Source: Ignavibacteriales bacterium (GTDB taxonomy: Bacteria > Bacteroidota > Ignavibacteria > Ignavibacteriales > Ignavibacteriaceae). From it: 64,000 nucleotides of DNA. A program made the position numbers and the translations under genes. This document shows positions 63,579 to 64,000 of this stretch, one piece after another. The first letter of the stretch is position 1, and each line of letters opens with the position of its first letter. The DNA lies in NCBI GenBank assembly GCA_016707115.1, contig JADJIH010000007.1, forward strand, positions 127,816-191,815, given 5' to 3'. The notes under the pieces were generated by a model that saw nothing but the letters and a program-made list of their open reading frames with translations, searched no databases and had not been told where the DNA came from.

Positions 63579-64000
63579 TGAAAATTTCTGTACTTGGCGC
63601 TGGCGGCTGGGGTACAACTCTCGGTATTCTTCTTCATTATAATGGTCATCAAGTTACTCTTTGGGAATACAAAAAAAATTATGTTAAGGAGTTAATTAAA
63701 AAAAGAATTAATTCAATTTACCTCCCCGGTGTTCCAATCCCTGAAGAAATCTCAATCACTCACGACTTAAAAGAATCTGTACATCAGAAAAATTTAATTG
63801 TGCTTGCAGTGCCTTCACAGTTCCTTCGTTCAGTTATTGAAGATGTAAGCTATTCTGATATTAAAAATTCCATTCTTGTTAGCGTAGCAAAAGGAATTGA
63901 GAACAAGCATTTAATGACTATGTCTCAGATGTTAAAAGATGTTCATCCACATTTGAGTGATGGACAAATTGGTGTTTTATCCGGACCATCTCACGCTGAA
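63578..64000 (+). CDS. gpsA: Glycerol-3-phosphate dehydrogenase GpsA (partial, runs off the edge)
   Basis: The first 141 residues of an NAD(P)-dependent glycerol-3-phosphate dehydrogenase. The start is MKISVLGAGGWGTTLGILLH with the nucleotide-binding GAGGWG. Next come LAVPSQFLRSV and VSVAKGIENKHLMTM, and the window ends in LSGPSHAE. It makes glycerol 3-phosphate, the substrate of PlsY encoded immediately upstream (TAATG junction). Confidence 0.95.
   Translation, partial: MKISVLGAGGWGTTLGILLHYNGHQVTLWEYKKNYVKELIKKRINSIYLPGVPIPEEISITHDLKESVHQKNLIVLAVPSQFLRSVIEDVSYSDIKNSILVSVAKGIENKHLMTMSQMLKDVHPHLSDGQIGVLSGPSHAE

Overview
The window reads as chromosomal DNA of an AT-rich (roughly one third G+C by eye) Gram-negative member of the Bacteroidota/Chlorobiota lineage. 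The best guess is Ignavibacteria. Supporting signs are three secreted proteins with type IX secretion (T9SS) type A sorting tails, lipid A genes (lpxB, lpxK), a carotenoid set resembling those of Salinibacter/Rhodothermus and green sulfur bacteria, weak or absent Shine-Dalgarno sites, and several TTG/GTG starts. The taxonomic placement is inference from gene content.

Layout, left to right. 0-0.6 kb: edge of a secreted protein gene and a Nudix hydrolase. 0.7-8.3 kb (+): a tightly overlapping carotenoid operon, crtI-crtB-crtYcd-crtD-acyltransferase-glycosyltransferase-cruF-crtW. Its parts fit a monocyclic, ketolated, glycosylated and acylated carotenoid of the salinixanthin class. 8.3-11.1 kb (-): two sensor-kinase-like genes, one lacking the phospho-accepting His. 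11.3-14.9 kb (-): a large secreted HEXXH metallopeptidase / beta-propeller / outer-membrane-barrel protein.

15.0-25.4 kb is the most unusual part. A secreted small protein carries twelve identical 16-residue repeats whose DNA differs only at synonymous sites. It is preceded by a consensus sigma-54 promoter. Upstream on the same strand lies an operon of two oligopeptide-type ABC permeases, a Ser/Thr kinase with AAA and TPR regions, and a sigma-54 enhancer-binding protein. The matching two ABC ATPases are divergent. A speculative reading is a peptide secretion-processing-uptake-sensing circuit; structural or RiPP-like roles for the repeats remain possible.

25.4-30.1 kb (+): xanthine dehydrogenase xdhA-xdhB-xdhC. 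30.1-34.7 kb (-): ispD, queA, and pyruvate phosphate dikinase with an unusual lysine-rich tail. 34.8-38.9 kb (-): lipid A genes (lpxK broken by a homopolymer frameshift, a DUF374 acyltransferase, lpxB), an isoprenylcysteine-methyltransferase-like protein and a HAD phosphatase. 38.9-50.9 kb (-): three T9SS cargo proteins (one frameshifted), smc, and a degenerate GH2-like membrane protein. 51.3-64 kb: tpiA, an MFS transporter, queC-queF (with queA, much of the queuosine route), glnD-murI, an asparaginase, an Nfu scaffold, a 5'-truncated ogt remnant, a 54-residue basic protein, an aldo/keto reductase, and plsY-gpsA running off the right edge. No tRNA, rRNA, CRISPR array or insertion sequence was recognised.
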